The notes beneath the pieces are model-generated. The model worked only from the letters and a program-made list of their open reading frames with translations, searched no databases and was not told where the DNA came from. The position numbers and the translations under genes are program-made. From contig NW_027473315.1 in the NCBI RefSeq assembly GCF_050947335.1, forward strand, positions 1,054,001 through 1,118,000: a stretch of 64,000 nt of DNA, given 5' to 3'. Source of the DNA: Megachile rotundata (lineage: Eukaryota; Arthropoda; Insecta; Hymenoptera; Megachilidae). This document shows positions 12,609 through 25,137 of the stretch, one piece after another. How positions within the stretch are numbered: the stretch's first letter is position 1; the number at the start of each line of letters is the position of its first letter.

Positions 12609-13384
12609 TGATTGAGATTGTATGATTGTGATTGTATTATTGTGATTGTATGATTGTGATTGTATGATTGTGATTGTATGATTGTGAATGTATGATTGTG
12701 ATTGTATGATTGTGATTGTATGATTGTGATTGTATGATTGTGATTGTATGATTATTTTGTATGATTGTGATTGTATAGTAGTAATTGTATGATTGTCATC
12801 TTATGATTGAGATTGTATGATTGTGATTGTATAGTAGTAATTGTAGGATTGTCTTCGTATGATTGTGATTGTATGATTGTTTTTGTATGATTGTGATTGT
12901 ATGATTGTGATTGTATGATTGTGATTGTATGATTGTGATTGTATGATTGTGATTGTATGATTGTGATTGTATGATTGTGATTGTATGATTGTGATTGTAT
13001 GATTGTGATTGTATGATTGAGATTGTATGATTGTGATTGTATTATTGTGATTGTATGATTGTGATTGTATGATTGTGATTGTATGATTGTGAATGTATGA
13101 TTGTGATTGTATGATTGTGATTGTATGATTGTTTTTGTATGATTGTGATTGTATAGTAGTAATTGTATGATTGTCATCGTATGATTGTGATTGTATGATT
13201 GTTTTTGTATGATTGTGGTTGTATAGTAGTAATTGTATGATTGTCTTCGTATGATTGTGATCGTATGATTGTGATTGTATGCTTGTGATTGTATGATTGT
13301 GATTGCATGATTGTGATTGAATGATTGTGATTGTATGATTGTGATTGTACGATTGTGATTGTATGATTGCGATAGTATGATTGT
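12609..13384 (+). repeat. Local tandem duplication B, right copy
   Basis: Partner of 11420-12350. Private changes include TGATTGTCATCTTA and the AGGATT unit near 12844. Confidence 0.75.
12749..12761 (+). other. 13-bp unit (TGATTATTTTGTA), register slip 3
   Basis: Identical lesion to 11546, 1,203 bp away (86 units minus 1 bp), so it was copied by the local tandem duplication. Register moves to 8 modulo 14. Confidence 0.95.
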
Positions 13385-14091
13385 GATCATATGATTGTGA
13401 TTTTATGATTGTGATTGTATGATTGTTTTTGTATGATTGTGATTGTATGATTGTGATTGTATGATTGTGATTGTATGATTGTGATTGTATGATTGTGATT
13501 GTATTATTGTGATTGTATGATTGTGATTGTATGATTGTGATTGTATGATTGCGATAGTATGATTGTGATTGTATGGTTGTGATTGTATGATTGTGATTGT
13601 ATGATTGCGATAGTATGATTGTGATTGTATGATTGTGATTGTATGATTGTGATTGTATAATTGTGATTGTATGATTGAGATTGTATGATTGTGATTGTAT
13701 TATTGTGATTGTATGATTGTGATTGTATGATTGTGATTGTATGATTGTGATTGTATGATTGTGAATGTATGATTGTGATTGTATGATAGTGATTGTGTGA
13801 TTCTGATTGTATGATTGTTTTTGTATGATTGTGATTGTATAGTAGTAATTGTATGATTGTCATCGTATGATTGTGATTGTATGATTGTTTTTGTATGATT
13901 GTGATTGTATAGTAGTAATTGTATGATTGTCTTCGTATGATTGTGATCGTATGATAGTGATTGTATGATTGTGATTGTATGATTGTGATTGTATGATTGT
14001 GATTGTATGATTGTGATTGTATGATTGTGATTGTATGATTGTGATTGTATGATTGTGATTGTATGATTGTGATTGTATGATTGTGATTGTA

Positions 14092-14399
14092 TCATTGTGA
14101 TTGCATGATTGTTTTTGTATGATTGTGATTTCATGATTGTGATTGTATGATTGTGCCTGTATGATTGTGATGGTATGATTGTGATTGTATGATTGCGATT
14201 GTATGATTGCAATTTTATGAGTGTGACTATATGATTATGATTGTATGATTGTGATTGTATGATTGTTTTTGTATGATTGTGATTGTATGATTGTGATTGT
14301 TTGATTGTGATTGCATGATTGTGGTTGTATGATTATGGTTCTATTATTGTGATTGTATGATTTTTCTTGTATGATTATGATCGTATGATTGTAATTGCA
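14092..14399 (+). repeat. Alpha-beta composite cassette
   Basis: Complete 22-unit copy; private change TGAGTGTGACTATA near 14216-14229; beta core 14302-14399. It lies in the left copy of duplication C. Confidence 0.95.
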
Positions 14400-14973
14400 T
14401 GATTGTGATTGTATGATTGTGATTGTATGATTGTGATTGTATGATTGTGATTATATGATTGCGATAGTATGATTGTGACTGTATGATTGTGATTGTATGA
14501 TTGTGATTGTATGATTGTGATTGTATTATTGTGATTGTATGATTGTGATTGTATGACTGCGATAGCATGATTGTGATTGTATGTTTGTGATTGTATGATT
14601 GTGATTGTATGATTGTGATTGTATGATTGAGATTGTATGATTGTGATATTATAATTGTGATTGTGTGATTGTGATTGTATGATTGTTATTGTATGATTGT
14701 GAATGTATGATTGTGATTGTATGATTGTGATTGTATGATTGAGATTGTATGATTGTTTTCGTATGATTGTGATTGTATGATTGAGATTGTATGATTGTTT
14801 TCGTATGATTGTGATTGTATAGTAGTAATTGTATGATTGTCATCATATGATTGTGATTGTGTGATTGTTTTTGTATGATTGTGATTGTATAGTAGTAATT
14901 GTATGATTGTCTTCGTATGATTGTGATCGTATGATTGTGATCGTATGATTGTGATTGTATGATTGTGATTGTA

Positions 14974-15197
14974 TCATTGTGATTGAATGATTGTGAGCGT
15001 ATGATTGTGAGTGTATGATTGTGATTGTATGATTGTTTTTGTATGATTGTGATTGTATGATTGTGATCGTACGATTGTGATCGTATGATTGTGATTGTAT
15101 GATTGTGATCGTTTGATTGTGGTTGTATAATTATTGTTCTATTATTGTGATTCTATGATTGTTCTTGTATGATTATGATCGTATGATTGTAATTGCA
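14974..15197 (+). repeat. Gamma cassette, gamma-a
   Basis: Private change: TTATTGTGATTCTA in place of TTATTGTGATTGTA in the core. Confidence 0.95.
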
Positions 15198-16555
15198 TGA
15201 TTGTGATTGTATGATTGTGATTGTATGATGGTGATTGTATGATTGTGATTGTATGATTGTGATTGTATGGTTGTGATTGTATGATTGCGATAGTATGATT
15301 GCGATTGTATGATTGTGATTGTATGATTGTGATTGTATGATTGTGATTGTATGATTGTGATTGTATGATTGTGATTGTATGATTGTGATTGTATTATTGT
15401 GATTGTATGATTGCGATAGTATGATTGTGATTGTACGATTGTGATTGTATGATTGTCTTCGTATGATTGTGATCGTATGATTGTGATTGTATGATTGTGA
15501 TTGTATGATTGTGATTGTATGATTGTGATTGTATCATTGTGATTGTATGATTGTGATCATATGATTGTGATTGTATGATTGTGATTGTATGATTGTTTTT
15601 GTATGATTGTGATTGTATAGTAGTAATTGTATGATTGTCATCGTATGATTGTGATTGTATGATTGTTTTTGTATGATTGTGATTGTATAGTAGTAATTGT
15701 ATGATTGTCTTCGTATGATTGTGATCGTATGATTGTGATTGTATGATTGTGATTGTATGATTGTGATTGTATGATTGTGATTGTATGATTGTGATTGTAT
15801 CATTGTGATTGTATGATTGTGATCATATGATTGTGATTGTATGATTGTGATTGTATGATTGTTTTTGTATGATTGTGATTGTATGATTGTGATTGCATGA
15901 TTGTGATTGTATGATTGTGATTGTATTATTGTGATTGTATGATTGTGATTGTATGATTGTGATTGTATGATTGCGATAGTATGATTGTGATTGTATGATT
16001 GTGATTGTATGATTGTGATTGTATGATTGAGATTGTATGATTGTGATTGTATGATTGTGATTGTATGATTGAGATTGTATGATTGTGATTGTATGATTGT
16101 GATTGTATGATTGTGATTGTATGATTCTGAATGTATGATTGTGATTGTATGATTGTGATTGTATGATTGTGATTGTATGATTGTTTTTGTATGATTGTGA
16201 TTGTATAGTAGTAATTGTATGATTGTCATCGTATGATTGTGATTGTATGATTGTGATTGTATGATTGTGATCGTATAATTGTGATTGTATGATTGTGATT
16301 GTATGATTGTGACTGTATCATTGCGATTGTATGATTGTGATCATATGATTGTGATTGTATGATTGTGATTGTATGATTGTTTTTGTATGATTGTGATTGT
16401 ATGATTGTGATTGTATAGTAGTAATTGTATGATTGTCTTCGTATGATTGTGATCGTATGATTGTGATTGTATGATTGCGATTGTATGATTGTGATTGTAT
16501 GATTGTGATTGTATCATTGTTATTGTATGATTGTGATCATATGATTGTGATTGTA

Positions 16556-17199
16556 TGATTGTTTTTGTATGATTTTGACTGTATGATTGTTTTTGTATGA
16601 TTCTGATTGTATGATTGTGATTGTATGATTGTGATAGTATGATTGTGATTGTATGATTGTGATTGTATGATTGCGATAGTATGATTGTGATTGTATGATT
16701 GTGATTGTATCATTGCGACAGTATGATTGTGATTGTATGATTGTGATTGTATTATTGTGATTGTATGATTGTGATTGTATGATTGCGATAGTATGATTGT
16801 GATTGTATGATTGTGATTGTATGATTGTGATTGTATGATTGCGATAGTATGATTGTGATTGTATCATTGTGATTGCATGATTGTTTTTGTATGATTGTGA
16901 TTTCATGATTGTGATTGTATGATTGTGCCTGTATGATTGTGATGGTATGATTGTGATTGTATGATTGCGATTGTATGATTGCAATTTTATGAGTGTGATT
17001 ATATGATTATGATTGTATGATTGTGATTGTGTGATTGTTTTTGTATGATTGTGATTGTATGATTGTGATTGTATGATTGTCATTGTATGATTGCGATAGT
17101 ATGATTGGGATTGTATGATTGTGATTGTATGTTTGCGATTGTATGATTGAGATTGTATGATTGTGATTGTATTATTGTGATTGTATGATTGTGATTGTA
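16556..17199 (+). repeat. Dispersed duplication D, left locus
   Basis: Matches 44666-45323, and through the 11.27-kb duplication 55949-56606. All three share the rare units TGATTTTGACTGTA, TGATTGTGATAGTA, TGATTGTCATTGTA, TGATTGGGATTGTA and TGTTTGCGATTGTA around an alpha-only cassette. The offset is 28,110 then 28,124, consistent with two intervening 1-bp slips. Confidence 0.85.
16864..17017 (+). repeat. Alpha cassette without beta
   Basis: All eleven alpha units are present, but what follows leads to TGATTGTCATTGTA and TGATTGGGATTGTA units, not to beta. The same alpha-only context recurs at 44988 and 56271. Confidence 0.9.
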
Positions 17200-17465
17200 T
17201 AGTAGTAATTGTATGATTGTCGTCGTATGATTGTGATTGTATGATTGTTTTTGTATGATTGTGATTGTATAGTAGTAATTGTATGATTGTCTTCGTATGA
17301 TTGTGATCGTATGATAGTGATCGTATGATTGTGATTGTATGATTGTGATTGTATGATTGTGATTGTATGATTGTGATTGTATGATTGTGATTGTATGATT
17401 GTGATTGTATGATTGTGATTGTATGATTGTGATTGTATGATTGTGATTGTATGATTGTGATTGTA

Positions 17466-17773
17466 TCATTGTGATTGCATGATTGTTTTTGTATGATTGT
17501 GATTTCATGATTGTGATTGTATGATTGTGCCTGTATGATTGTGATGGTATGATTGTGATTGTATGATTGCGATTGTATGATTGCAATTTTATGAGTGTGA
17601 TTATATGATTATGATTGTATGATTGTGATTGTATGATTGTTTTTGTATGATTGTGATTGTATGATTGTGATTGTATGATTGTGATTGCATGATTGTGGTT
17701 GTATGATTATGGTTCTATTATTGTGATTGTATGATTTTTCTTGTATGATTATGATCGTATGATTGTAATTGCA
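17466..17773 (+). repeat. Alpha-beta composite cassette
   Basis: Complete copy in the right copy of duplication C, 3,374 bp from the one at 14092; beta core 17676-17773. Confidence 0.95.
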
Positions 17774-18319
17774 TGATTGTGATTGTATGATTGTGATTCT
17801 ATGATTGTGATTGTATGATTGTGATTATATGATTGCGATAGTATGATTGTGACTGTATGATTGTGATTGTATGATTGTGATTGTATTATTGTGATTGTAT
17901 GATTGTGATTGTATGACTGCGATAGCATGATTGTGATTGTATGTTTGTGATTGTATGATTGTGATTGTATGATTGAGATTGTATGATTGTGATTGTATTA
18001 TTGTGATTGTGTGATTGTGATTGTATGATTGTTATTGTATGATTGTGAATGTATGATTGTGATTGTATGATTGTGATTGTATGATTGAGATTGTATGATT
18101 GTTTTCGTATGATTGTGATTGTATGATTGAGATTGTATGATTGTTTTCGTATGATTGTGATTGTATAGTAGTAATTGTATGATTGTCATCATATGATTGT
18201 GATTGTATGATTGTTTTTGTATGATTGTGATTGTATAGTAGTAATTGTATGATTGTCTTCGTATGATTGTGATCGTATGATTGTGATCGTATGATTGTGA
18301 TTGTATGATTGTGATTGTA

Positions 18320-18543
18320 GCATTGTGATTGAATGATTGTGAGCGTATGATTGTGAGTGTATGATTGTGATTGTATGATTGTTTTTGTATGATTGTGATT
18401 GTATGATTGTGATCGTACGATTGTGATCGTATGATTGTGATTGTATGATTGTGATCGTTTGATTGTGGTTGTATAATTATTGTTCTATTATTGTGATTGT
18501 ATGATTGTTCTTGTATGATTATGATCGTATGATTGTAATTGCA
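18320..18543 (+). repeat. Gamma cassette, gamma-a
   Basis: The first unit is GCATTGTGATTGAA, not TCATTGTGATTGAA; otherwise it follows the reference. Confidence 0.95.
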
Positions 18544-19705
18544 TGATTGTGATTGTATGATTGTGATTGTATGATTGTGATTGTATCATTGTGATTGTAT
18601 GATTGTGATTGTATGGTTGTGATTGTATGATTGCGATAGTATGATTGCGATTGTATGATTGTGATTGTATGATTGTGATTGTATGATTGTGATTGTATGA
18701 TTGTGATTGTATGATTGTGATTGTATGATTGTGTTTGTATTATTGTGATTGTATGATTGCGATAGTATGATTGTGATTGTACGATTGTGATTGTATGATT
18801 GTCTTCGTATGATTGTGATCGTATGATTGTGATTGTATGATTGTGATTGTATGATTGTGATTGTATCATTGTGATTGTATGATTGTGATCATATGATTGT
18901 GATTGTATGATTGTGATTGTATGATTGTTTTTGTATGATTGTGATTGTATAGTAGTAATTGTATGATTGTCATCGTATGATTGTGATTGTATGATTGTTT
19001 TTGTATGATTGTGATTGTATAGTAGTAATTGTATGATTGTCTTCGTATGATTGTGATCGTATGATTGTGATTGTATGATTGTGATTGTATGATTGTGATT
19101 GTATGATTGTGATTGTATCATTGTGATTGTATGATTGTGATCATATGATTGTGATTGTATGATTGTGATTGTATGATTGTTTTTGTATGATTGTGATTGT
19201 ATGATTGTGATTGTATGATTGTGATTGTATGATTGTGATTGTATTATTGTGATTGTATGATTGTGATTGTATGATTGTGATTGTATGATTGCGATAGTAT
19301 GATTGTGATTGTATGATTGTGATTGTATGACTGTGATTGTATGATTGAGATTGAATGATTGTGATTGTATGATTGTGATTGTATGATTGAGATTGTATGA
19401 TTGTGATTGTATTATTGTGATTGTATGATTGTGATTGTATGATTGTGATTGTATGATTCTGAATGTATGATTGTGATTGTATGATTGTGATTGTATGATT
19501 GTGATTGTATGATTGTTTTTGTATGATTGTGATTGTATAGTAGTAATTGTATGATTGTCATCGTATGATTGTGATTGTATGATTGTTTTTGTATGATTGT
19601 GACTGTGTAGTAGTAATTGTATGATTGTCTTCGTATGATTGTGATCGGATGATAGTGATTGTATGATTGTGATTGTATGATTGTGATTGTATGATTGTGA
19701 TTGTA

Positions 19706-19929
19706 TCATTGTGATTGCATGATTGTTTTTGTATGATTGTGATTTCATGATTGTGATTGTATGATTGTGCCTGTATGATTGTGATGGTATGATTGTGATT
19801 GTATGATTGCGATTGTATGATTGCAATTTTATGAGTGTGATTATATGATTATGATTGTATGATTGTGATTGTATGATTGTTTTTGTATGATTGTGATTGT
19901 ATGATTGTGATTGTATGATTGTAATTGCA
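19706..19929 (+). repeat. Alpha cassette with beta collapsed to its last unit
   Basis: Alpha is intact (19706-19859) and the four-unit spacer is intact. The next unit is TGATTGTAATTGCA (19916-19929), which is normally the seventh unit of beta. Six units (84 bp) are missing cleanly. The offset to the 1.5-2.4 kb block drops from 18,169 at alpha to 18,085 at gamma, confirming exactly 84 bp lost. Confidence 0.9.
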
Positions 19930-20205
19930 TGATTGTGATTGTATGATTGTGATTGTATGATTGTGATTATATGATTGCGATAGTACGATTGTGACTGTAT
20001 GATTGTGATTGTATGATTGTGATTGTATTATTGTGATTGTATGATTATGATTGTATGATTGTGATTGTATGACTGCGATAGCATGATTGTGATTGTATGT
20101 TTGTGATTGTATGATTGTGATTGTATGATTGAGATTGTATGATTGTGATTGTATTATTGTGATTGTGTGATTGTGGTTGTATGATTGTTATTGTATGATT
20201 GTGAA

Positions 20206-22095
20206 TGTATGATTGTGATTGTATGATTGTGATTGTATGATTGAGATTGTATGATTGTTTTCGTATGATTGTGATTGTATAGTAGTAATTGTATGATTGT
20301 CATCATATGATTGTGATTGTATGATTGTTTTTGTATGATTGTGATTGTATAGTAGTAATTGTATGATTGTCTTCGTATGATTGTGATCGTATGATTGTGA
20401 TCGTATGATTGTGATTGTATGATTGTGATTGTATCATTGTGATTGAATGATTGTGAGCGTATGATTGTGAGTGTATGATTGTGATTGTATGATTGTTTTT
20501 GTATGATTGTGATTGTATGATTGTGATCGTACGATTGTGATCGTATGATTGTGATTGTATGATTGTGATCGTTTGATTGTGGTTGTATAATTATTGGTCT
20601 ATTATTGTGATTGTATGATTGTTCTTGTATGATTATGATCGTATGATTGTAATTGCATGATTGTGATTGTATGATTGTGATTGTATGATTGTGATTGTAT
20701 GATTGTGATTGTATGGTTGTGATTGTATGATTGCGATAGTATGATTGTGATTGTATGATTGTGATTGTATTATTGTGATTGTATGATTGCGATAGTATGA
20801 TTGTGATTGTATGATTGTGATTGTATGATTGTCTTCGTACGATTGTGATCGTATGATTGTGATCGTATGATTGTGATTGTATGATTGTGATTGTATGATT
20901 GTGATTGTATCATTGTGATTGTATGATTGTGATCATATGATTGTGATTGTATGATAGTTTTTGTATGATTGTGATTGTATAGTAGTAATTGTATGATTGT
21001 CATCGTATGATTGTGATTGTATGATTGTTTTTGTATGATTGTGATTGTATAGTAGTAATTGTATGATTGTCTTCGTATGATTGTGATCGTATGATTGTGA
21101 TCGTATGATTGTGATTGTATGATTGTGATTGTATGATTGTGATTGTATGACTGTGATTGTATCATTGCGATTGTATGATTGTGATCGTATGATTGTGATC
21201 ATATGATTGTGATTGTATGATTGTGATTGTATGATTGTGATTGTATGATTGTTTTTGTATGATTGTGATTGTATGATTGCGATTGTATAGTAGTAATTGT
21301 ATGATTGTCTTCGTATGATTGTGATCGTATGATTGTGATTGTATGATTGTGATTGTATGATTGTGATTGTATGATTGTGATTGTATCATTGTGATTGTAT
21401 GATTGTGATCATATGATTGTGATTGTATGATTGTGATTGTATGATTGTGATTGTATGATTGTGATTGTATGATTGTTTTTGTATGATTGTGATTGTATGA
21501 TTGTGATTGTATGATTGTTATTGTATGATTGTTATTGTATGATTGTGATTGTATGATTGTGATTGTATGATTGTGATTGTATGATTGTGAATGTATGATT
21601 GTGATTGTATGATTGTGATTGTATGATTGTGATTGTATGATTGTTTTTGTATGATTGTGATTGTATAGTAGTAATTGTATGATTGTCATCGTATGATTGT
21701 GATTGTATGATTGTTTTTGTATGATTGTGATTGTATAGTAGCAATTGTATGATTGTCTTCGTATGATTGTGATCGTATGATTGTGATTGTATGATTGTGA
21801 TTGTATGATTGTGATTGTATCATTGTGATTGTATGATTGTGATCATATGATTGTGATTGTATGATTGTGATTGTATGATTGTTTTTGTATGATTGTGATT
21901 GTATGATTGTGATTGTATGATTGTGATTGTATGATTGTGATTGTATGATTGTGATTGTATGATTGTGATTGTATGATTGTGATTGTATGATTGTGATTGT
22001 ATGATTGCGATAGTATGATTGCGATAGTATGATTGCGATTGTATGATTGCGATTGTATGATTGTGATTGTATGATTGTGATTGTATGATTGTGAT
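20206..22095 (+). repeat. Tandem duplication E, left copy (1,890 bp)
   Basis: Directly abuts its partner. Offset is 1,890 bp through gamma, then falls to 1,862 by about 21.5 kb because the partner lost one consensus unit from each of two homogeneous runs. Confidence 0.85.
20434..20657 (+). repeat. Gamma cassette, GGTCTA subtype
   Basis: Third core unit is TAATTATTGGTCTA, a change shared only with the copy at 22324, its tandem partner. Confidence 0.95.
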
Positions 22096-23957
22096 TGTAT
22101 GATTGTGATTGTATGATTGTGATTGTATGATTGAGATTGTATGATTGTTTTCGTATGATTGTGATTGTATAGTAGTAATTGTATGATTGTCATCATATGA
22201 TTGTGATTGTATGATTGTTTTTGTATGATTGTGATTGTATAGTAGTAATTGTATGATTGTCTTCGTATGATTGTGATCGTATGATTGTGATCGTATGATT
22301 GTGATTGTATGATTGTGATTGTATCATTGTGATTGAATGATTGTGAGCGTATGATTGTGAGTGTATGATTGTGATTGTATGATTGTTTTTGTATGATTGT
22401 GATTGTATGATTGTGATCGTACGATTGTGATCGTATGATTGTGATTGTATGATTGTGATCGTTTGATTGTGGTTGTATAATTATTGGTCTATTATTGTGA
22501 TTGTATGATTGTTCTTGTATGATTATGATCGTATGATTGTAATTGCATGATTGTGATTGTATGATTGTGATTGTATGATTGTGATTGTATGATTGTGATT
22601 GTATGGTTGTGATTGTATGATTGCGATAGTATGATTGTGATTGTATGATTGTGATTGTATTATTGTGATTGTATGATTGCGATAGTATGATTGTGATTGT
22701 ATGATTGTGATTGTATGATTGTCTTCGTACGATTGTGATCGTATGATTGTGATCGTATGATTGTGATTGTATGATTGTGATTGTATGATTGTGATTGTAT
22801 CATTGTGATTGTATGATTGTGATCATATGATTGTGATTGTATGATAGTTTTTGTAAGATTGTGATTGTATAGTAGTAATTGTATGATTGTCATCGTATGA
22901 TTGTGATTGTATGATTGTTTTTGTATGATTGTGATTGTATAGTAGTAATTGTATGATTGTCTTCGTATGATTGTGATCGTATGATTGTGATCGTATGATT
23001 GTGATTGTATGATTGTGATTGTATGATTGTGATTGTATGACTGTGATTGTATCATTGCGATTGTATGATTGTGATCGTATGATTGTGATCATATGATTGT
23101 GATTGTATGATTGTGATTGTATGATTGTTTTTGTATGATTGTGATTGTATGATTGTGATTGTATAGTAGTAATTGTATGATTGTCTTCGTATGATTGTGA
23201 TCGTATGATTGTGATTGTATGATTGTGATTGTATGATTGTGATTGTATGATTGTGATTGTATCATTGTGATTGTATGATTGTGATCATATGATTGTGATT
23301 GTATGATTGTGATTGTATGATTGTGATTGTATGATTGTTTTTGTATGATTGTGATTGTATGATTGTGATTGTATGATTGTTATTGTATGATTGTTATTGT
23401 ATGATTGTGATTGTATGATTGTGATTGTATGATTGTGATTGTATGATTGTGAATGTATGATTGTGATTGTATGATTGTGATTGTATGATTGTGATTGTAT
23501 GATTGTTTTTGTATGATTGTGATTGTATAGTAGTAATTGTATGATTGTCATCGTATGATTGTGATTGTATGATTGTTTTTGTATGATTGTGATTGTATAG
23601 TAGCAATTGTATGATTGTCTTCGTATGATTGTGATCGTATGATTGTGATTGTATGATTGTGATTGTATGATTGTGATTGTATGATTGTGATTGTATCATT
23701 GTGATTGTATGATTGTGATCATATGATTGTGATTGTATGATTGTGATTGTATGATTGTTTTTGTATGATTGTGATTGTATGATTGTGATTGTATGATTGT
23801 GATTGTATGATTGTGATTGTATGATTGTAATTGTATGATTGTGATTGTATGATTGTGATTGTATGATTGTGATTGTATGATTGCGATAGTATGATTGCGA
23901 TAGTATGATTGCGATTGTATGATTGCGATTGTATGATTGCGATTGTATGATTGTGAT
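22096..23957 (+). repeat. Tandem duplication E, right copy
   Basis: Partner of 20206-22095. It shares the GGTCTA gamma change and the TGATAGTTTTTGTA unit; private change TAAGATTG near 22855. Confidence 0.85.
22324..22547 (+). repeat. Gamma cassette, GGTCTA subtype
   Basis: Exactly 1,890 bp from the copy at 20434 and carrying the same TAATTATTGGTCTA change, so the change predates the tandem duplication. Confidence 0.95.
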
Positions 23958-24913
23958 TGTATGATTGTGATTGTATGATTGTGATTGTATGATTGTGATT
24001 GTATGATTGTGATTGTATCATTGTGATTGTATGATTGTGATCGTATGATTGTGATCGTATGATTGTGATCGTATGATTGTGATTGTATGATTGTGATTGT
24101 ATGATTGTGATTGTATGATTGTGATTGTATGATTGTGATTGTATGATTGTGATTGTATGATTGTGATTGTATGAATGTGATTGTATGATTGTGATTGTAT
24201 GATTGTGATTGTATGATTGTGATTGTATGATTGTGATTGTATGATTGCGATAGTATGATTGTGATTGTATGATTGTGATTGTATGATTGTGATTGTATGA
24301 TTGTGATTGTATGATTGTGATTGTATCATTGTGATTGTATGATTGTGATCATATGATTGTCATCGTATGATTGTGATTGTATGATTGTTTTTGTATGATT
24401 GTGATTGTATAATAGCAATTGTATGATTGTCTTCGTATGATTGTGATCGTATGATTGTGATTGTATGATTGTGATTGTATGATTGTGATTGTATGATTGT
24501 GATTGTATCATTGTGATTGTATGATTGTGATCATATGATTGTGATTGTATGATTGTGATTGTATGATTGTTTTTGTATGATTGTGATTGTATGATTGTGA
24601 TTGTATGATTGTGATTGTATGATTGTGGTTGTATGATTGTGATTGTATTATTGTGATTGTATGATTGTGATTGTATGATTGTGATTGTATGATTGCGATA
24701 GTATGATTGTGATTGTATGATTGTGATTGTATGATTGTGATTGTATGATTGCGATAGTATGATTGTGATTGTATGATTGTGAATGTATGATTGTGATTGT
24801 ATGATAGTGATTGTGTGATTCTGATTGTATGATTGTTTTTGTATGATTGTGATTGTATAGTAGTAATTGTATGATTGTCATCGTATGATTGTGATTGTAT
24901 GATTGTGATTGTA

Positions 24914-25137
24914 TCATTGTGATTGAATGATTGTGAGCGTATGATTGTGAGTGTATGATTGTGATTGTATGATTGCTTTTGTATGATTGTGATTGTATGA
25001 TTGTGATCGTACGATTGTGATCGTATGATTGTGATTGTATGATTGTGATCGTTTGATTGTGGTTGTATAATTATGGTTCTATTATTGTGATTGTATGATT
25101 GTTCTTGTATGATTATGATCATATGATTGTAGTTGCA
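24914..25137 (+). repeat. Gamma cassette, gamma-b
   Basis: Has TAATTATGGTTCTA, TGATTATGATCATA and TGATTGCTTTTGTA; its last unit is privately TGATTGTAGTTGCA. Confidence 0.95.

Larger units (their letters stand above)
13830..16253 (+). repeat. Segmental duplication C, left copy
   Basis: Aligns with 17190-19585 at an offset drifting 3,360, 3,374, 3,346, 3,332 bp, each step a multiple of 14. Contains one alpha-beta (14092) and one gamma (14974) cassette. Confidence 0.8.
17190..19585 (+). repeat. Segmental duplication C, right copy
   Basis: Partner of 13830-16253. It is separated from the left copy by about 0.94 kb that holds the alpha-only block at 16864. Confidence 0.8.
19505..21230 (+). repeat. 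Further copy of the duplication A block
   Basis: From the TGATTGTGACTGTG and TGATTGTGATCGGA units onward it follows 5.6-7.4 kb (and 1.3-3.1 kb), including alpha and gamma, but lacks exactly six units of beta. In the 20.1-20.3 kb part it matches the right copy of A, not the left. Confidence 0.8.
22096..25137 (+). repeat. Segmental duplication F, left copy
   Basis: Same order of cassettes and rare units as about 33002-36001. The offset is 10,906 at the first gamma and 10,864 at the second, a net change of three units. Confidence 0.75.
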
